Part shown: positions 14,100 to 28,596 of the stretch, piece by piece
Layout: every line of letters begins with the position of its first letter
How positions within the stretch are numbered: position 1 is the stretch's first letter
Assembly: GCA_029783825.1 (NCBI GenBank)
Contig: JAREIK010003422.1
Location: 210,664-274,663 of the forward strand
Length of the DNA stretch: 64,000 nucleotides
Direction of reading: 5' to 3'
From: Sapria himalayana
Lineage: Eukaryota > Streptophyta > Magnoliopsida > Malpighiales > Rafflesiaceae
Notes under the pieces: model-generated
Told to the model about the DNA's origin: nothing
The model's database searches: none
The model's input: only the letters and a program-made list of their open reading frames with translations
Program-made: the position numbers and the translations under genes

Positions 14100-16360
14100 T
14101 TAATGGTTTATATTTATATAATCATATGACATTATGTATAAATCTATACTTTAATATATATAATGATTTATGTTAAATCAAACTTTTATTTAATGTTAAT
14201 CTTAAATGTCTATACCAATATATATACACTTTTATACATTTATATAATCGAATGATATTATGTATAAATGTCTATACTTTAATATATATAAATGTATTAC
14301 ATTATAAATACACATTGATATGTTTATATAAACATATAATGTTATATATAAATATTTATACATATGTATTTATGTTTATAAATATCTATACAAAAGTTAC
14401 ATTATACTATCAATTTATATATTTTATTATATAAAAATTATGTAATATTAAATCATTATACAATTTTGTAAATATTTATATTACTTATTATTTTTTATAA
14501 AAATATAGAATATTTATAATGTTTATATAAATGTGATATATATACTATATATTTTTTATAAAAGTGTTACATATAAATAGAATATTATTTAAGTAATATT
14601 TATAATAATAATTTATTCACAAATATTATATAGATACACGTGTTTAATTATATAATCATATGCCATTTTATATAAAAGTATTTATAACATTATTTATAAT
14701 AATGTAAACTATTTTTATAACTTTACATAACTAATTTGTAACAATATAATAATGTATAACTATAATTATAATTCTATATAACTATATTTCTAAAAAATTA
14801 TACTATATGTATACTAATATATAACTATATATAATTATATTTTACTAAATGTATACCTATAGAATTGTTAAATATTATTATATCTTTAACTAGATACATA
14901 TTTATAACTATATGTGTATAACTATATATAAATATTTGTATAAATATGCAACACTGTATATAATTAAATATAACTATATCTGTAACTATATATTCAAATA
15001 TGTATTCATATAATTAAATTAAAATATTTATTTATAATGTTGTATATATTTATGTATAACTACTTATAACTACTTGTATAAATATATCTATATATAACTA
15101 TTTGTTTAATTATATATAACTAATTATAACTATATAATTGTATCTACTATATGTATAACTATAAAAGCTTTATACATAAAAATATTTAAATATATACTTT
15201 ACAACTTATATTTAATATATATTTGTATATATTAGTATATAAAAAAGTATTTTACTATATCTATACCTATACATAACTATATGTATAAATATATAAAATT
15301 AAATGAACAGTATATTTTTATGTATAACTACTTATAACTACGTTTATGAATATATCTATATATACCTAATTAACTATATATTTAATTATATATAACTATT
15401 TATAACTATATATATTATATGAATAATAAATATAACTATAAATAATTTTATCTTACTATATGTCTAGCTATAAAAGCTTTATACATAATATTAATATATA
15501 TATACTTTACAACTTATATTTAATATATATTTGTTATATTAGTTTATAAAAAAGTATTTTACTATTTTTATACCTATACATAACTATATGATATATAAAA
15601 TTAAATGAACAAATATATAAACTTACATGTATAAATATATGTTTAACTATATTTGTAACTACATGTATAACCACATGTAACTATATTTATAATTACATGT
15701 ATAACAACATACAACATTATGTTAAACTATATGTGTATAACTATATATAAATATTTGTATAACTAAATGAATGTCTATATAATTATATATAACTATATTT
15801 GTAACTATATATACCTACATGTATTAATATAATTAAAGCAAAATATTTTTTTATAACAGTGTTTATATTTAGGTATAAAAACTTATAACTAATTGTATCA
15901 ATATATCTTTATATAACTATATGTTTAATTATATATAACTATTTATAACTATATATATTATATGTAAAATAATATATAACTATAAATAATTGTATCTTAC
16001 TATGTGTATAACTTTAAAATTTTTATGCATAATTATATTTAAATATTAAATTTATAGCTTATTATAATATATACTTTTATATATTAGTATATAAAAAAGT
16101 ATTTTACTATATCTATACATATACATTACTATAAATATAAATATATAAAATTAAATGAATAAATATATAAACCTACATGTATAAATATACGTTTACCTAA
16201 ATGTGTAACTATATGTATAACCACATGTAACTATATTTATAATTACATGTATAACAACATATAACATTATTTTAAACTATATGTGTATAACTTTAAATAA
16301 ATATTTGTATATCTAAATAAATATTTATATAATTATATATAACTATAATTAGAGACAATC
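14100..16360 (+). repeat. AT-rich tandem repeat inside CACTA-1
   Basis: Degenerate tandem copies, roughly 0.4-0.7 kb each, contain recurring blocks such as ATCTATACCTATACATAAC, ATAACCACATGTAACTA and TATGTGTATAACTATA (near 15260, 15590-15740 and 16100-16290). The same blocks recur at 35570-36510 on + and at 58160-62340 on -. No coding potential is seen. In both CACTA elements that keep a transposase domain (CACTA-1 and CACTA-4), this repeat lies directly upstream of the transposase start. Confidence 0.8.
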
Positions 16361-16404
16361 ACATTTGTTAAATAAAATGGCTTTTTTAACTAGTTACGAA
16401 AGAT

Positions 16405-16671
16405 GATCGTGAATGGATATAAAAGCGTAGAATAGTGAATGGAATGTTTTGTAATGAATGGGGGAATAAAGTTGATGAATCTGTTGAGTTTACTCTAAGA
16501 CATCCTGAGTGTGTGAATTATGGTACAAATATATGGTGTCCTTGCACTTTAGTTAAATGTCAGAATAAAAAGTTTTTGAAAGTTGAGACTGTGAAGATAC
16601 ATTTGTATAGAAATGGTTTTGTGGTGGATTACAATGTTTGGGTATACAATGGTGAGAAGAAAGTCCACTAG
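16405..16671 (+). pseudogene. Transposase-associated domain of CACTA-1 (decayed)
   Basis: From 16405 the frame reads DREWI, a stop (TAA at 16420-16422), then KRRIVNGMFCNEW. It continues to the cysteine motif IWCPCTLVKCQN, to VETVKIHLYRNGF, and to YNVWVYNGEKKVH before the TAG at 16672. The WM-x-KR start, the CPC-x4-C cluster, the HL-x3-GF motif and the final W-x-YxGE match the plant transposase-associated domain (Transpos_assoc family), normally the N-terminus of TNPD-type CACTA transposases. It is about 88 codons, close to the usual domain length. The TAA in place of the usual M-Y codons and the lack of a following TNP2 domain mark it as a relic. The domain call is confident; function as a protein is not expected. 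Confidence 0.88.
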
Positions 16672-16764
16672 AGGTGTTCAAGTTCAACACGGGTGTTAGT
16701 AATAATTTTTGTTTTAATTGTTAATCATAATTGTTTATTTCATTGCCTTATGTATTTTTTATAG

Positions 16765-18555
16765 ATATGGCATGTGGATGAGGCAGAGGCAGCATGTTGC
16801 AAGGTCATACGAGTTATGGTATAGGCAGCACAGCCTCAGGTATGCCCGAAATTGGTAGAGGGTCATAGGTAGATGAGACGTCACAGTAGATAGAGAAGGT
16901 TGTTAATGTACCACGGCAACAACATCAGGTGACTGATCCACATAATGGTCTCTTGAGATTTTGATGAATGATCGAGAGACATGGGAGGGATAAGTTGGAG
17001 ATGTTGCAGAGTCTTCCCCAGAGCACCATATAGATGAGAGTTTTTCTATTGCTAAGTTTGATGCGACAATTGATAATCCATAAGATATAAAACTTAACAA
17101 ATGATTTATCAATTTATTATTTTATTTCTTACTTCCTAATAATTTTTTGGTTACAAGACGAAGTTAGAGCCGTCTGGTTCTATTTCTAAGGTTCTGAGGA
17201 AAATTTTTACGAAGTCCTTTAAACCTAATGGACATTATTGGAATGCACTCACAGATAGAGACTAATTGATGATTTGGAAAGAATTTAAGATAAATATTAC
17301 AAGCTAAAAATTTTTACCTCTTTTATTTATTCTTTTGTTCATTGATTAAAATTTATTTATTTATAATTGCAGAATGTTTACAGGTAAACACTGCAAAAGA
17401 AGGCAGTCAAAAGTGTGTTCTACAAACATGTTGCCAGTCGGTATAAAGATAGTGTGTACGATATCAAAGATGAATGATTGAAGAAGAAAGAAAAAGATTC
17501 GAGTGTCACAGACCATGTTTTCAAGGAGTGGCGGAGTAGATGGGAAGATACGGATTATAGGAAGAGGTGTTATTAATAAACCGGTAATCGTCGCTTAGAG
17601 CGAGTTGGGGTGGGTAGTGGTATGTCTACACACACTTGTGGATCTCGCTCTATGCATGAGCATAAATGAGCATTGGTATTATTTCTAATTTATACTTTTT
17701 ATGTTTATTACATTGTGAAATGTGGTCAATTATGCCTAAATTTCATTTCTCATAAAATTTTTTTTTTCAATAGAATTAACATTTATTTTGTGTGTAATTA
17801 TAGACATGCAAGGAGGGTAAGAAGCCCAGTGATCCTCGCTTATTCAGAAACATGCACACGAAGGCTCATGATGATTAGATTTTCATTAATCAGAGATCTC
17901 GTGCAACTAATGTAAGTTTTCATTAAAAATGATAACTTTTTTTTGGATATAAATTGAAATACTTTTCGTACATTTTTATTTGGCGAGATATGAGGTAATG
18001 TTAGCCTCCATGACTCAAGCGTATTCTCAATCTGCTTAAGGTTCATGTGATGGTGCAATAAGTAGTTCTCATTCATGAGCTCCACTAGTTGATATGAATT
18101 AGATTTGGTATGCGGCTGTTGATGGCAATGAGAAGATGCCCGTCTATGGCATCAAGTCGTCGACATCATCATTCTACTCACATATACAATCAGACTATGA
18201 AGCTGAATTTTTAGGACCAGTTTCGAATTTGTTCCCAAAGATGAAGAAAATTTAGGACGGGATGCGAAATGAGATACAATATCAGTTGGCCGGTACCGAG
18301 TGACACATGATCAACCATGAGGATGATAGGGATGAGTTGCATATGCGTTTTGACTGGCTTACAAAGAAGTTTCAGGTAGGAGGACTACAGTTCAACCTTG
18401 ATGATCTACCATGGATTGTTCGGCGTAATGCTCTAGCTACAGCATCTACTCCATCACCTATATCAATACCTGCAGCAACAACATCAGGACTAGCAGTAGC
18501 AAACAGCTCTAGCCCAGTACCCGACATCTCACAATGTGTAGTAGAAACGTCGTAG
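16765..18555 (+). pseudogene. Ptta/En/Spm-type (TNPA-like) transposon protein, decayed
   Basis: Successive interrupted segments match the plant Ptta/En/Spm transposase layout. A G/S-rich leader lies near 16765. SKVLRKIFTKSF then PNGHYWNAL lie near 17185-17260, and KVFYKHVASRYKD near 17405-17450. EWRSRWEDTDYRKR is near 17525-17570, followed by a THTCGSRSMHEH motif near 17630-17660. KKPSDPRLFRNMHTK lies near 17820-17865, and a Q/M-rich tail ends at the stop after 18555. Several junctions look like splice sites, for example acceptors near 17371 and 17803 and a donor near 17908. Many in-frame stops remain even after allowing introns. The homologous En/Spm protein binds subterminal repeats. Loss of function is inferred from the stops. 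Confidence 0.8.
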
Positions 18556-18835
18556 CATAATGATTATGAAACTAAGTTGGATGATTGAGTTTATTACACA
18601 CATTTTTTTCAATGCCTTAAACATTGATTATAAATTTCATTTTTTTTATTTTATCTTGATGTATTTAATATATATATGCAGTATATATAGTTGTTCACTG
18701 GAGTTAATTAGATTTTTTTGTTGTGTTATTTTTATATGTTTCTGCAGCACCTACATCAAACTGGATGTTTTTTAGGATTTAATTTTTTGTGTTTTATGTT
18801 CCTGTTTTTGTAGAAACGGCTGCAAAACTACAAAA

Positions 18836-19383
18836 AAAAGTTTTGGTAGGTAATTACCGACCGAATTGAGACCAAACCGATTGAAATTTTTTAATATCAA
18901 TGGCTGGTCAAAGGTCATCAAATGGTCAGAAATACTTTTAGAGAACAATAACCGACCAATAATTTTAAAAGATTTTGGTTGGTTTTTAGACACAATTTTT
19001 TCAATAATTACAGACCTTTTGGAGACCATTTACTAATCAAGTCCTTTTGGTCGGAAAATGGTTGGAATTTACTCGGTAATCATTTGTCGGTGAATGGTCG
19101 ATAAATGGTCGTTAATTATCGAACATTTGGAGACCATATACCGACCTAATTATTTTGGTCAGAAAATTGTCAGAATATAGTCGGTAATTGTTTGTCGGTA
19201 GAGGCTCACTAAATGGTCGATAATTTATTGACGACTAATTTTTTGTCGATAGAAAAATTATCGACGAACAAAAGTGTGACAAAATATTTTGGTCGGAAAA
19301 TGGTCAGTATTTGGTTTACCGAACAAAAAATACTGAATTACCTACCAAATAATTGATCGGTAATTTGGTGAATTTTAGTAGTG
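18836..19383 (+). repeat. CACTA-1 right subterminal repeat region
   Basis: A dense series of TTGGTCGG, ACCGACCA, TGGTCGATAA and TTTGTCGGT motifs in both orientations, matching the left subterminal region, runs to the terminal TTTTAGTAGTG. The stretch 18560-18835 between the coding remnant and these motifs is T-rich and shows no other gene. Confidence 0.85.
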
Positions 19384-19818
19384 GATACATAATTAGATAG
19401 ATTAATAAATTGACATGTAGATAGACATATAGATAGGAAAATATATAGATAGATTGACAAATAGATAGACAAATGGATAAACAAATTAGATATATAGATA
19501 TATAGACATATAGTTAGATAGATATGTAGACAGATAGATAGACATATTGATAGATAGATCATTAGTAGGTAGTTATATATTTAGATAGATAGATATATAG
19601 ATATATAGTAAGAATGAAAGAAAAAATAAAAGAAAGATAGTTAGATAGAAAGATAGATAGTATATCGAGAGATAATTACACGGATAGATAGGTAGAAATA
19701 AATAAATACACACACACACCACACACACACACACATATTAATAGATAGATATATATAGATAGATAGATTGATTGATAAATAGATAGACATATGGATATAG
19801 AAGTATATAGATAGATAG

Positions 19819-19849
<31 letters not shown>

Positions 19850-22800
19850 GATATATAATTAGATAGATATATAAATAGATAGATATACATATTGATAGAC
19901 ATATCAAATGGCAGATATTTAGATATATAGATATATAGATATATAGATATATAGATAGATAGATATATAGATATATAGATATATAGTAAGAAAGAAAGAT
20001 AGATAAATAGATAGATAAGTAGGTAGATAGATAGACAGATATATAGATAGATAGTTAGACTGATAGATATATAGAAATATATACACACACACACCCACCC
20101 ACCCCCACCCACCCACAACAAAATATAGACATATAAATAGATAAATAAATAGAAAAAAGGAAATATGAATTAATAAATATATAGATAGATAGAAAGATAG
20201 TCAGATAGATAGACATGTAAATAGATACATACGAGAATAGATAGAGAGATAGATAAACATATATATAGACATATAGATAGATAGATAGATAGATAGATAG
20301 GCACATAGATAGACAGAAATTTTGATAGATAGATAGTGATATAGTAGATAGATAGATAGATAGACATATAGATAGACACATAGATAGATCGATAAATAGA
20401 TAGAGAGATAGATAGATAGACTAAATGATACACAAATAGACATATAGATTGATAGAAAAGCAAAATATATATATAGATATATAGAAATATAGATAAGTAG
20501 ATATATATATATATATATATGTATATATTTATTTATAGACAGAGATATAGTCAAATAGATAGACAGATATATAGACAAATAAATACACAGATTGATAGAT
20601 ATATCAATAGAAAGATTTATCGATAGGTTGATAGATAGATAGAAAGATAGATTGATAGATGTAAAAAATGATTGATATATAGATTGATAGACAAATTAGT
20701 TGATAGATAGATAGATATATATATTAATAGATAGATAGAAAGATAGAAAGATAGAGAAATAGATAGTCAGATTATTCAAAAGATAGATTTAAAGATTATT
20801 AGATAGATAGATAGATATTCAAAAAGATAGACATATAGATAGATAGATTGATAGATAGATAGATAGACAAATAGATACATAAAAAGATAAGAAGAATGAA
20901 ACACAGATTGATAGATATATTGATATATAGATTGATAGACAAATTTATAGACAAATTTTTAGAGAGATTAATACATAGATGATAGAGAGATTGAAAGAAA
21001 GAAAGATAAATAGATAGATAGACAGATAAATAGATAGTTTGATTGATTGTTAGATAGACAAATAGATAGATAGATAGCCATATAGATAGATAGATAGTTA
21101 GTTAGTTAGATAGATAGATAAATAAATAAATAAATAAATAGATATATAGAGAGATAGATATACAAATTTATAGATATAATGATAATTAGATTAATAGAAA
21201 TTATGATAGGTAGATTGTTAGATAGAATGATATAGAGAGTGATAGACCGATTGATAGTTAGAATGATAGACAAAATGATAGAAGAATTGATTGAAAATTT
21301 GATAAATAGATTGATAGATAGATTGATAGATAGATAGAACGATAGACAAATAAATATACAAATAGATAGACAGATAGATAAAGAAATAAATAGTCGGATA
21401 GATAGATTGATAAAAAGACGGGTAGACAAATAAATATATAGATAGATAGATTATTAGATAGACATACAATTAGAAAGATAGATAGATCGATAGACAAATA
21501 TATTGATAGATAAATAGACAAATAGATATATAGATATATATATTTATATCTAGAAAGATAGATAAAAATAAATAAATAGATAGATAGATAGAGAAACAAA
21601 TACATAGATAAAGACACACATTTAGATAGAAAGAAAGATAGGTAGACAGATAGATAGATAGAAAAACATATATATAGATAGATATATAGATAAATAGAAA
21701 GATAAATATATAAATAGATAGATATACTTAAAGAAAGAGAGCTAGATTGACTGATTGATAGATTGATAGCGAAATAGATAAATTAATTGAAATATATATA
21801 GACAGATAGATAGACATATAGATTGACAAAGTGATAGATAAAAAATTAGACAGATAGATAGACAAATTGATAAATAGATTGATAGACAGATTGGTAAACT
21901 GGTAGAAAGATAAAATGATAAATAGATAGATTGACAGAAAGAATGAGGGATAGATCAACAAATTATTAAAAATATAGATTGACAGATAGATAGACAGAAA
22001 GTTAAACATATAGATAGACAAATAGATAGATAGATAGATAAATAAATAAACAAATATATTTATAGATTGATAAATATATAGATAGATAGATTGATAGACA
22101 TATAAATAGAGAGATAGATAGATCATTAGACAAGTAGATAGACTGATTGATTGACAAAATTATACACATATTAATATACAGATTAATAGACAATGTGATC
22201 CACAGATAGATAGAAATATACATAGACAAATAGATAGATATTTTGATGTATAGATATATAGATAAATAGATAGATTAGTTTTTTTATAGATAGACCGATA
22301 GACATATTGTTAGATAGATCTATATATAGATATATAAAAAGATTGATAGATATATAGATATATATACAAATAGATAGAAATATAAATAGAAAGATAATCA
22401 AATGAATAGATAGAAATATAGACAGACGGATAGATAGATAGATCGATCGATAGATACACAGATAGATATACAATTAGATAGACATATAAATAGATATACA
22501 GATAGACAAACAGACAGACAGATGGATAAATATACATATTGATGGATACATAGATATGCAGTTAGATATATAGATAGATAGATAGACAAATAGATAGGCA
22601 AACTAATAGACAAATAAATAGATATATAGATTGTTAGACAAGCAGGCAGATAGATATATAGTTAGACAGATTAATTGATAAATTAATTCATAAATTGATA
22701 GATTGATACAAAATTAGATAAAAAAAATAAATAGATAGATAGATAGATAGATTTTCATATAGATAGATAGATAATTAGATAAATAAATAGATAGATAGAT

Positions 22801-23008
22801 TAATTAATAGACAAATAGATAGACAGATAGATAGACATATTGATATATAGAATGATAGAAATATAGTGAGATAGATGAGTAGATAGATAGATAGATAAAT
22901 AGATATATATATATATATATATAGTAAAAAAGATAGGCAGGTAGATACATAGATAAATATATAAAAAGATAGATAGATAGATACACAAATAGTTAAACTA
23001 ATAGATAG

Positions 23009-23052
<44 letters not shown>

Positions 23053-25302
23053 CAAAAGTTCGAAAGATAGATTGATAGATTAATAGATATATTGATAAGT
23101 TTACAGATAAATAGATTGATAGATAGATAGACAAATAGATAGATAGAAAAATATATAGATAGAGAAATACCCAGAAATATAAACATATAGATAGAAAGAT
23201 AGATAGATAGACATATTTATAGACAAATCAATAGACTCATAGATAAACTCATAGATAGATAGACATATAGATAAATAGATAGGCACATGGATAGACAGAT
23301 AGAATGCTAGATAGATAGATAGATTGATTGATAGATAAATTGAAAGAAAATTAATAGACATATTGATTAACAAATACAAATTGATAAATATATAGATAAA
23401 TTTATAGACCTATAGATAGACAAGCATATAGATAGATAAATAGATAGATCAATTGATATATAGATAGATATACATATATATATATATATAATGATATACT
23501 AATTGATAAATAAATTGAAAGAAAGATTGATAGACAAATTGATATGTATTTTGATAGATTGATTGATTACAAATACAAATATTGATAGGTAGACAGATTC
23601 GTTGATAAATTGATTAACAGATTGATCAGATAGAATTAATGATAGTTCGGAAGATAGAATGATAGGTATTTCTTATAAACAAATTGATAAACAGATTGAA
23701 AGATAGATATAATAAACCAATTAATAGATAGAATGATATATAAATTGATAGAAAGAATGATATTTAGTTTTATAGATAGATTGATAGAGAGATTGATAAT
23801 TAGATAAATAGATATATTGATAGAAAAATAGATAGACAAATAAATAGTCAGATAGATAGATAGATAGATAGACAGAAAGATAGATTGATAGATAGATAAA
23901 TAGATAGATAAACAGATAGATAGTCAGAAAGAAAGATTGAAAGATAGATAGATAAATAGATAGATAGACATATAAATAGTCAAATTGATAGATAGTTAGA
24001 TACTAAATAAATAGATAGGTATACAAATAGATAGATAGACAGATATAAAAATAGAGTGACAAATAGAGAGATGGATAGATAGAAAGATAGATGGATTTAT
24101 AGATAGAATGATATATAGATTGATAAAAATATTAATAGATGGTTTGATATATGGATTGAAAGATAGATATAATAAACCAATTAATAGATAGAATGATAGA
24201 TAGATTGATAGAAAGAATGATATTTACTTTTATAGATAGATTGATAGAGAGATTGATAGATAAATAAATAGATATATTGATAGAAAGATAGATAGACAAA
24301 TAAATAGTCAGATAGATAGATAGATAAACAGAAAGATAGATTGATAGATAGATAAATATATAGATAAATAGGTATATAGTCAGAAAGAAAAATAGAAAGA
24401 TAGATAGATAAATAGATAGATAGACATATAAATAGTCAAATTGATAGATAGTTAGTTAATAAATAAATAGATAGATATACAAATAGATAGATAGATAGAT
24501 AGACAGATATATAATAGAGAGGCAAAGAAAGAGATGGATAGATAGAAAGATAGTTGGATTTATAGATATAATGATATATGGATTGATAGAAATATTAATA
24601 GATAGATTGATTTAGTGATTGATTGTAGATTGTGAGAGAGATTGATAAACAAATAGTTCGACAAATAGATAGACATATTTATATATATTTATATATATAT
24701 ACAGATAGATAAAAAGACAGAAAGATAAAAAATATATACATAAATAGTCAGATTTATATACAATATGATACATAGATTGATAAATAGATTTATAGTTAGA
24801 TTATAAATAGTTGGATAGATTGATTGATTGATAGATTTTAAACTAATAGATAGACACACATATATATAAATATATATATCGAAAGTCAAAAGATAGATTG
24901 ATAGATTAATAACTATAAAGATATGTATACAGATAGATAGATAGATAGATAGATAGATGGATAGAAAGATAGATAGACATATTGATAGACAGATAGATAG
25001 ACTCATAGATAAATTCTTAAATAGACAGACATATAGATAGATAGATAGATAGATAGGCACATAGATAGACAAATAGAATGATAGATAGATAGATAGATAA
25101 ATTGATTGATAGATAAATTGAAAGAAAGATTGATAGACATATTGATTAACAAATACAAATACAAATTGATAGATATATAGATAAATTTATAGACGTATAG
25201 ATAGACAAGCATATAGATAGATAAATAGATAGATCAAACGATATATAGATAGATATACATATAGATATAGATAAATAGATATATTATTTGATAGATATAA
25301 AG

Positions 25303-25334
<32 letters not shown>

Positions 25335-26041
25335 ATATACTAATTGATAAATAAATTGAAAGAAAGATTGATAGACAAATTGATATGTATTTTGATAGAT
25401 TGATTGATTAATGATACAAAGATAGATAGGTAGACAGATTCATTGATAGATTGATTAACAGATTGATAGATAGATTTAATGACAGTTCAAAAGATAGAAT
25501 GATAGGTATTTCGTATAAACAGATTGATAGATAGACATATAGATAGATATAATAAACCAATTAATAGATAGAATGATAGATAGATTGATAGAAAGAATGA
25601 TATTTAGTTTTATAGATAGATTGATAGAGAGATTGATAGATAGATAAATAAATATATTGATAAAAAAATAGATAGACAAATAAATAGTCAGATAGATAGA
25701 TAGATAGATAGATTGATAGATAGATAAATAGATAGATAAACAGATAGATAGTCAGAAAGAAAGAAAGATAGTTAGAGAGATAAATAGATATATAGACATA
25801 TAAATAGTGAATTTGATAGATAGTTAGTTAATAAATAAAATCGATAGATATACAAATAGATAGATAGATAGACAGATATATAAATATAGAGACAAATAGA
25901 GAGATGGATAGATAGAAAGATAGTTAGATTTGTATATATAATCATACATAGTTTGATAAAAATATTAATAGATAGATTGATTTAGAGATTGATTGTAGAT
26001 TGTGAGAAAGATAGATAAACAAATAGTTCCACAAATAGATA

Positions 26042-26084
<43 letters not shown>

Positions 26085-28545
26085 AGTTAAATAGAAAGAT
26101 TGAAAGATAAAAAATATATACATAAATAGTTAGATTTATATACAATATGATAGATAGATTAATTAATAGATTTATAGATAGATTATAGATAGTTGGATAG
26201 ATTGATTAATTGATAGATTTTAATCTATCAATCAATCTAGATTGAGAGATAGATCATTTAGAAATATAGATTGGCAGGTAGATAAACATATTGATAGATA
26301 GATAGATAGACATAAGGATACATAAATAGATCAACATATACATTGATAAATAGCAAGATAGATTGATTGATTGATAGATAGACAATTATATATACTACTA
26401 AATAAATAAATATATCGAAAGATAGATAGACAAATAGATACAAAGATAGATTGACATATATATATAGGGATATAGATAGATAGATAAATAGACATATAGA
26501 TAGATAGATTGATTGATTGACAGATAAATAGCCAGATAAATAGATAGATAGATAGATAGATAGATAAGCAAATAGAAAGATAGAAAGACTGATAGAAAGA
26601 AAGTCAAATAAATAGATAGAAAAATAAATATATAGAAAGTTCATTAGATAGATAGGTAGATAGTCTGATAGATAGATAGATAGGCAGATAGATATATAGG
26701 AAAATAGATAGATTGACAAATAGATGTTTAGATATATAGATTGATAATAGACAGATAGATAGACATATAGATAGATAGATAGATGGATGGATAAATAGAT
26801 GATAGATAGATAGATATACAAATAAATAGAAAAATAGATAGTCAAAAAGATAGACAAATATATAGACACATAGATAGACTTTTTTATATAGATAGATAGT
26901 CAAAAATATAGAACATTTGCTAGAAAGATAGATAGGCATATTGAAAGATAGCTAGATATAAAGATAGATAGATAGATAGATAAATACATACATATATATA
27001 TATATAGACAAAAAGATAGCCTAATATATATATAAATAGAAAGATAGATAGGCAGATACACATACACACAGACAGACAAATAAATAAATAGATAAATTGA
27101 CATACAAATAGATAGATAGGCACGCATATAGACAAACAGATATAAAGACGAATAGAAAGAAAGATAGTTAGATATATAGACAAATTGATTGATAGATTGA
27201 TAAATATAAAAATAGATTAATTGACTAATTGATATATAGATTGAAAGAAAGATTGATAGATAGAAAAATAAAACTATTCATAAATTGATAGATAGACAGA
27301 TTGATAGACTGACAAACAAACTGATAGATAGATAGATAAATTGATAGATAGACAAATATATCAACATATTATTAGAAAAATAGATAGAAAAATAAATGTA
27401 AATATAGATAAACAAATAAATAGATAGAAAAATAGATATATAGATAGTCATATAGATAGACAGATATAAAGAGTGATAGATAGATAGATATTTAGATAAA
27501 CAGATAGATAGATAAATAGATAGAAATAAAAATAGATAGATAATAAGTTAGATAGACATATAAAAAAAAGATATATAGATAGATAGATAGACAGACAGAC
27601 ATATAGATAGAGATTGATAGATTGATAGATAGATAGAAAGACTGGACATATATATATATATATATATATTAATGGATAGAATTATAGAGATATAGCTTGA
27701 TAGATAGATAGACCGATAGATAGACAGATATATAAGTATTAAGATATACATATAAATAGATTGATAGAAATATAGACAAAATGATAAATATATAGATAGA
27801 TATATAGATAGATAGAGAGATAGATAGATAGTTAGACAGATAGATATACATTTAGATTGATAAATAGATATTCAATTAGATAGATACATAAATAGATAGA
27901 TAGATAGAAAGACAGGTAGATAGATAGGCAGATAGATAGATAGATAAACAAATAGATATATAAATAGATAGATAGATATATAAATATATAGATAGATAGA
28001 TACATAGATATATAGATAACTAGATATATAGAATGATATACAGATAAAAAATTTGATAGATAAATAGATAGAATATTAGATAGATTGATAGAGAGAAAAA
28101 TAATTAGATTGAGAGAAAGATAAATAAATTGATAGATTGATAGTGAAATTTATTGAAAAATTGATAGATACATTAATAAATTGATTAATAAATAGATAGA
28201 TTGATTGATTGATTGACAGATTGATAGATAGATCAATTTTAGATTTTTAGATAGATAGATAGATGATAGATATACAATAAGATAGAATGATAGATAGAAA
28301 AATAGATCGATCTATTATTTGCCAGATAGAAAGACCAAAAGATAGATAGATATATAGAAATATAGATATTCAGATATATAGATAGAAAGAAAAATAGATA
28401 TATATACAGATAGAAGATTGATAGAGAGACAAATTGATAGACAAATAAATAGACAGATAGATAGATCAAAAGATAGACAGATAAATAGAAATTTAGATAG
28501 AAAGATATATAAATATTTAGATACATTAGATAGATAGATAGATAA

Positions 28546-28596
<51 letters not shown>

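Larger units (their letters stand above)
12834..19383 (+). mobile_element. CACTA-1: complete-ended CACTA (En/Spm) element, 6.55 kb
   Basis: The left end reads CACTACTAAAAATTAC and the right end is its complement, ending TTTTAGTAGTG. Both are flanked by the 3-bp direct repeat GAT (12831-12833 and 19384-19386). CACTA termini with a 3-bp target duplication define the superfamily. The interior runs in this order: left subterminal repeats, AT-rich tandem repeat, transposase-associated domain, Ptta/En/Spm-type protein, right subterminal repeats. The TNP2 catalytic domain of TNPD is not found, and the coding parts contain stops, so the element is a non-autonomous, decayed derivative. Orientation (+) is taken from the coding remnants. 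Confidence 0.93.

Noticed and set aside
16903..17112. Minus-strand frame of 69 codons in CACTA-1
   Set aside because: Antisense to the Ptta-like remnant and without any recognisable motif.
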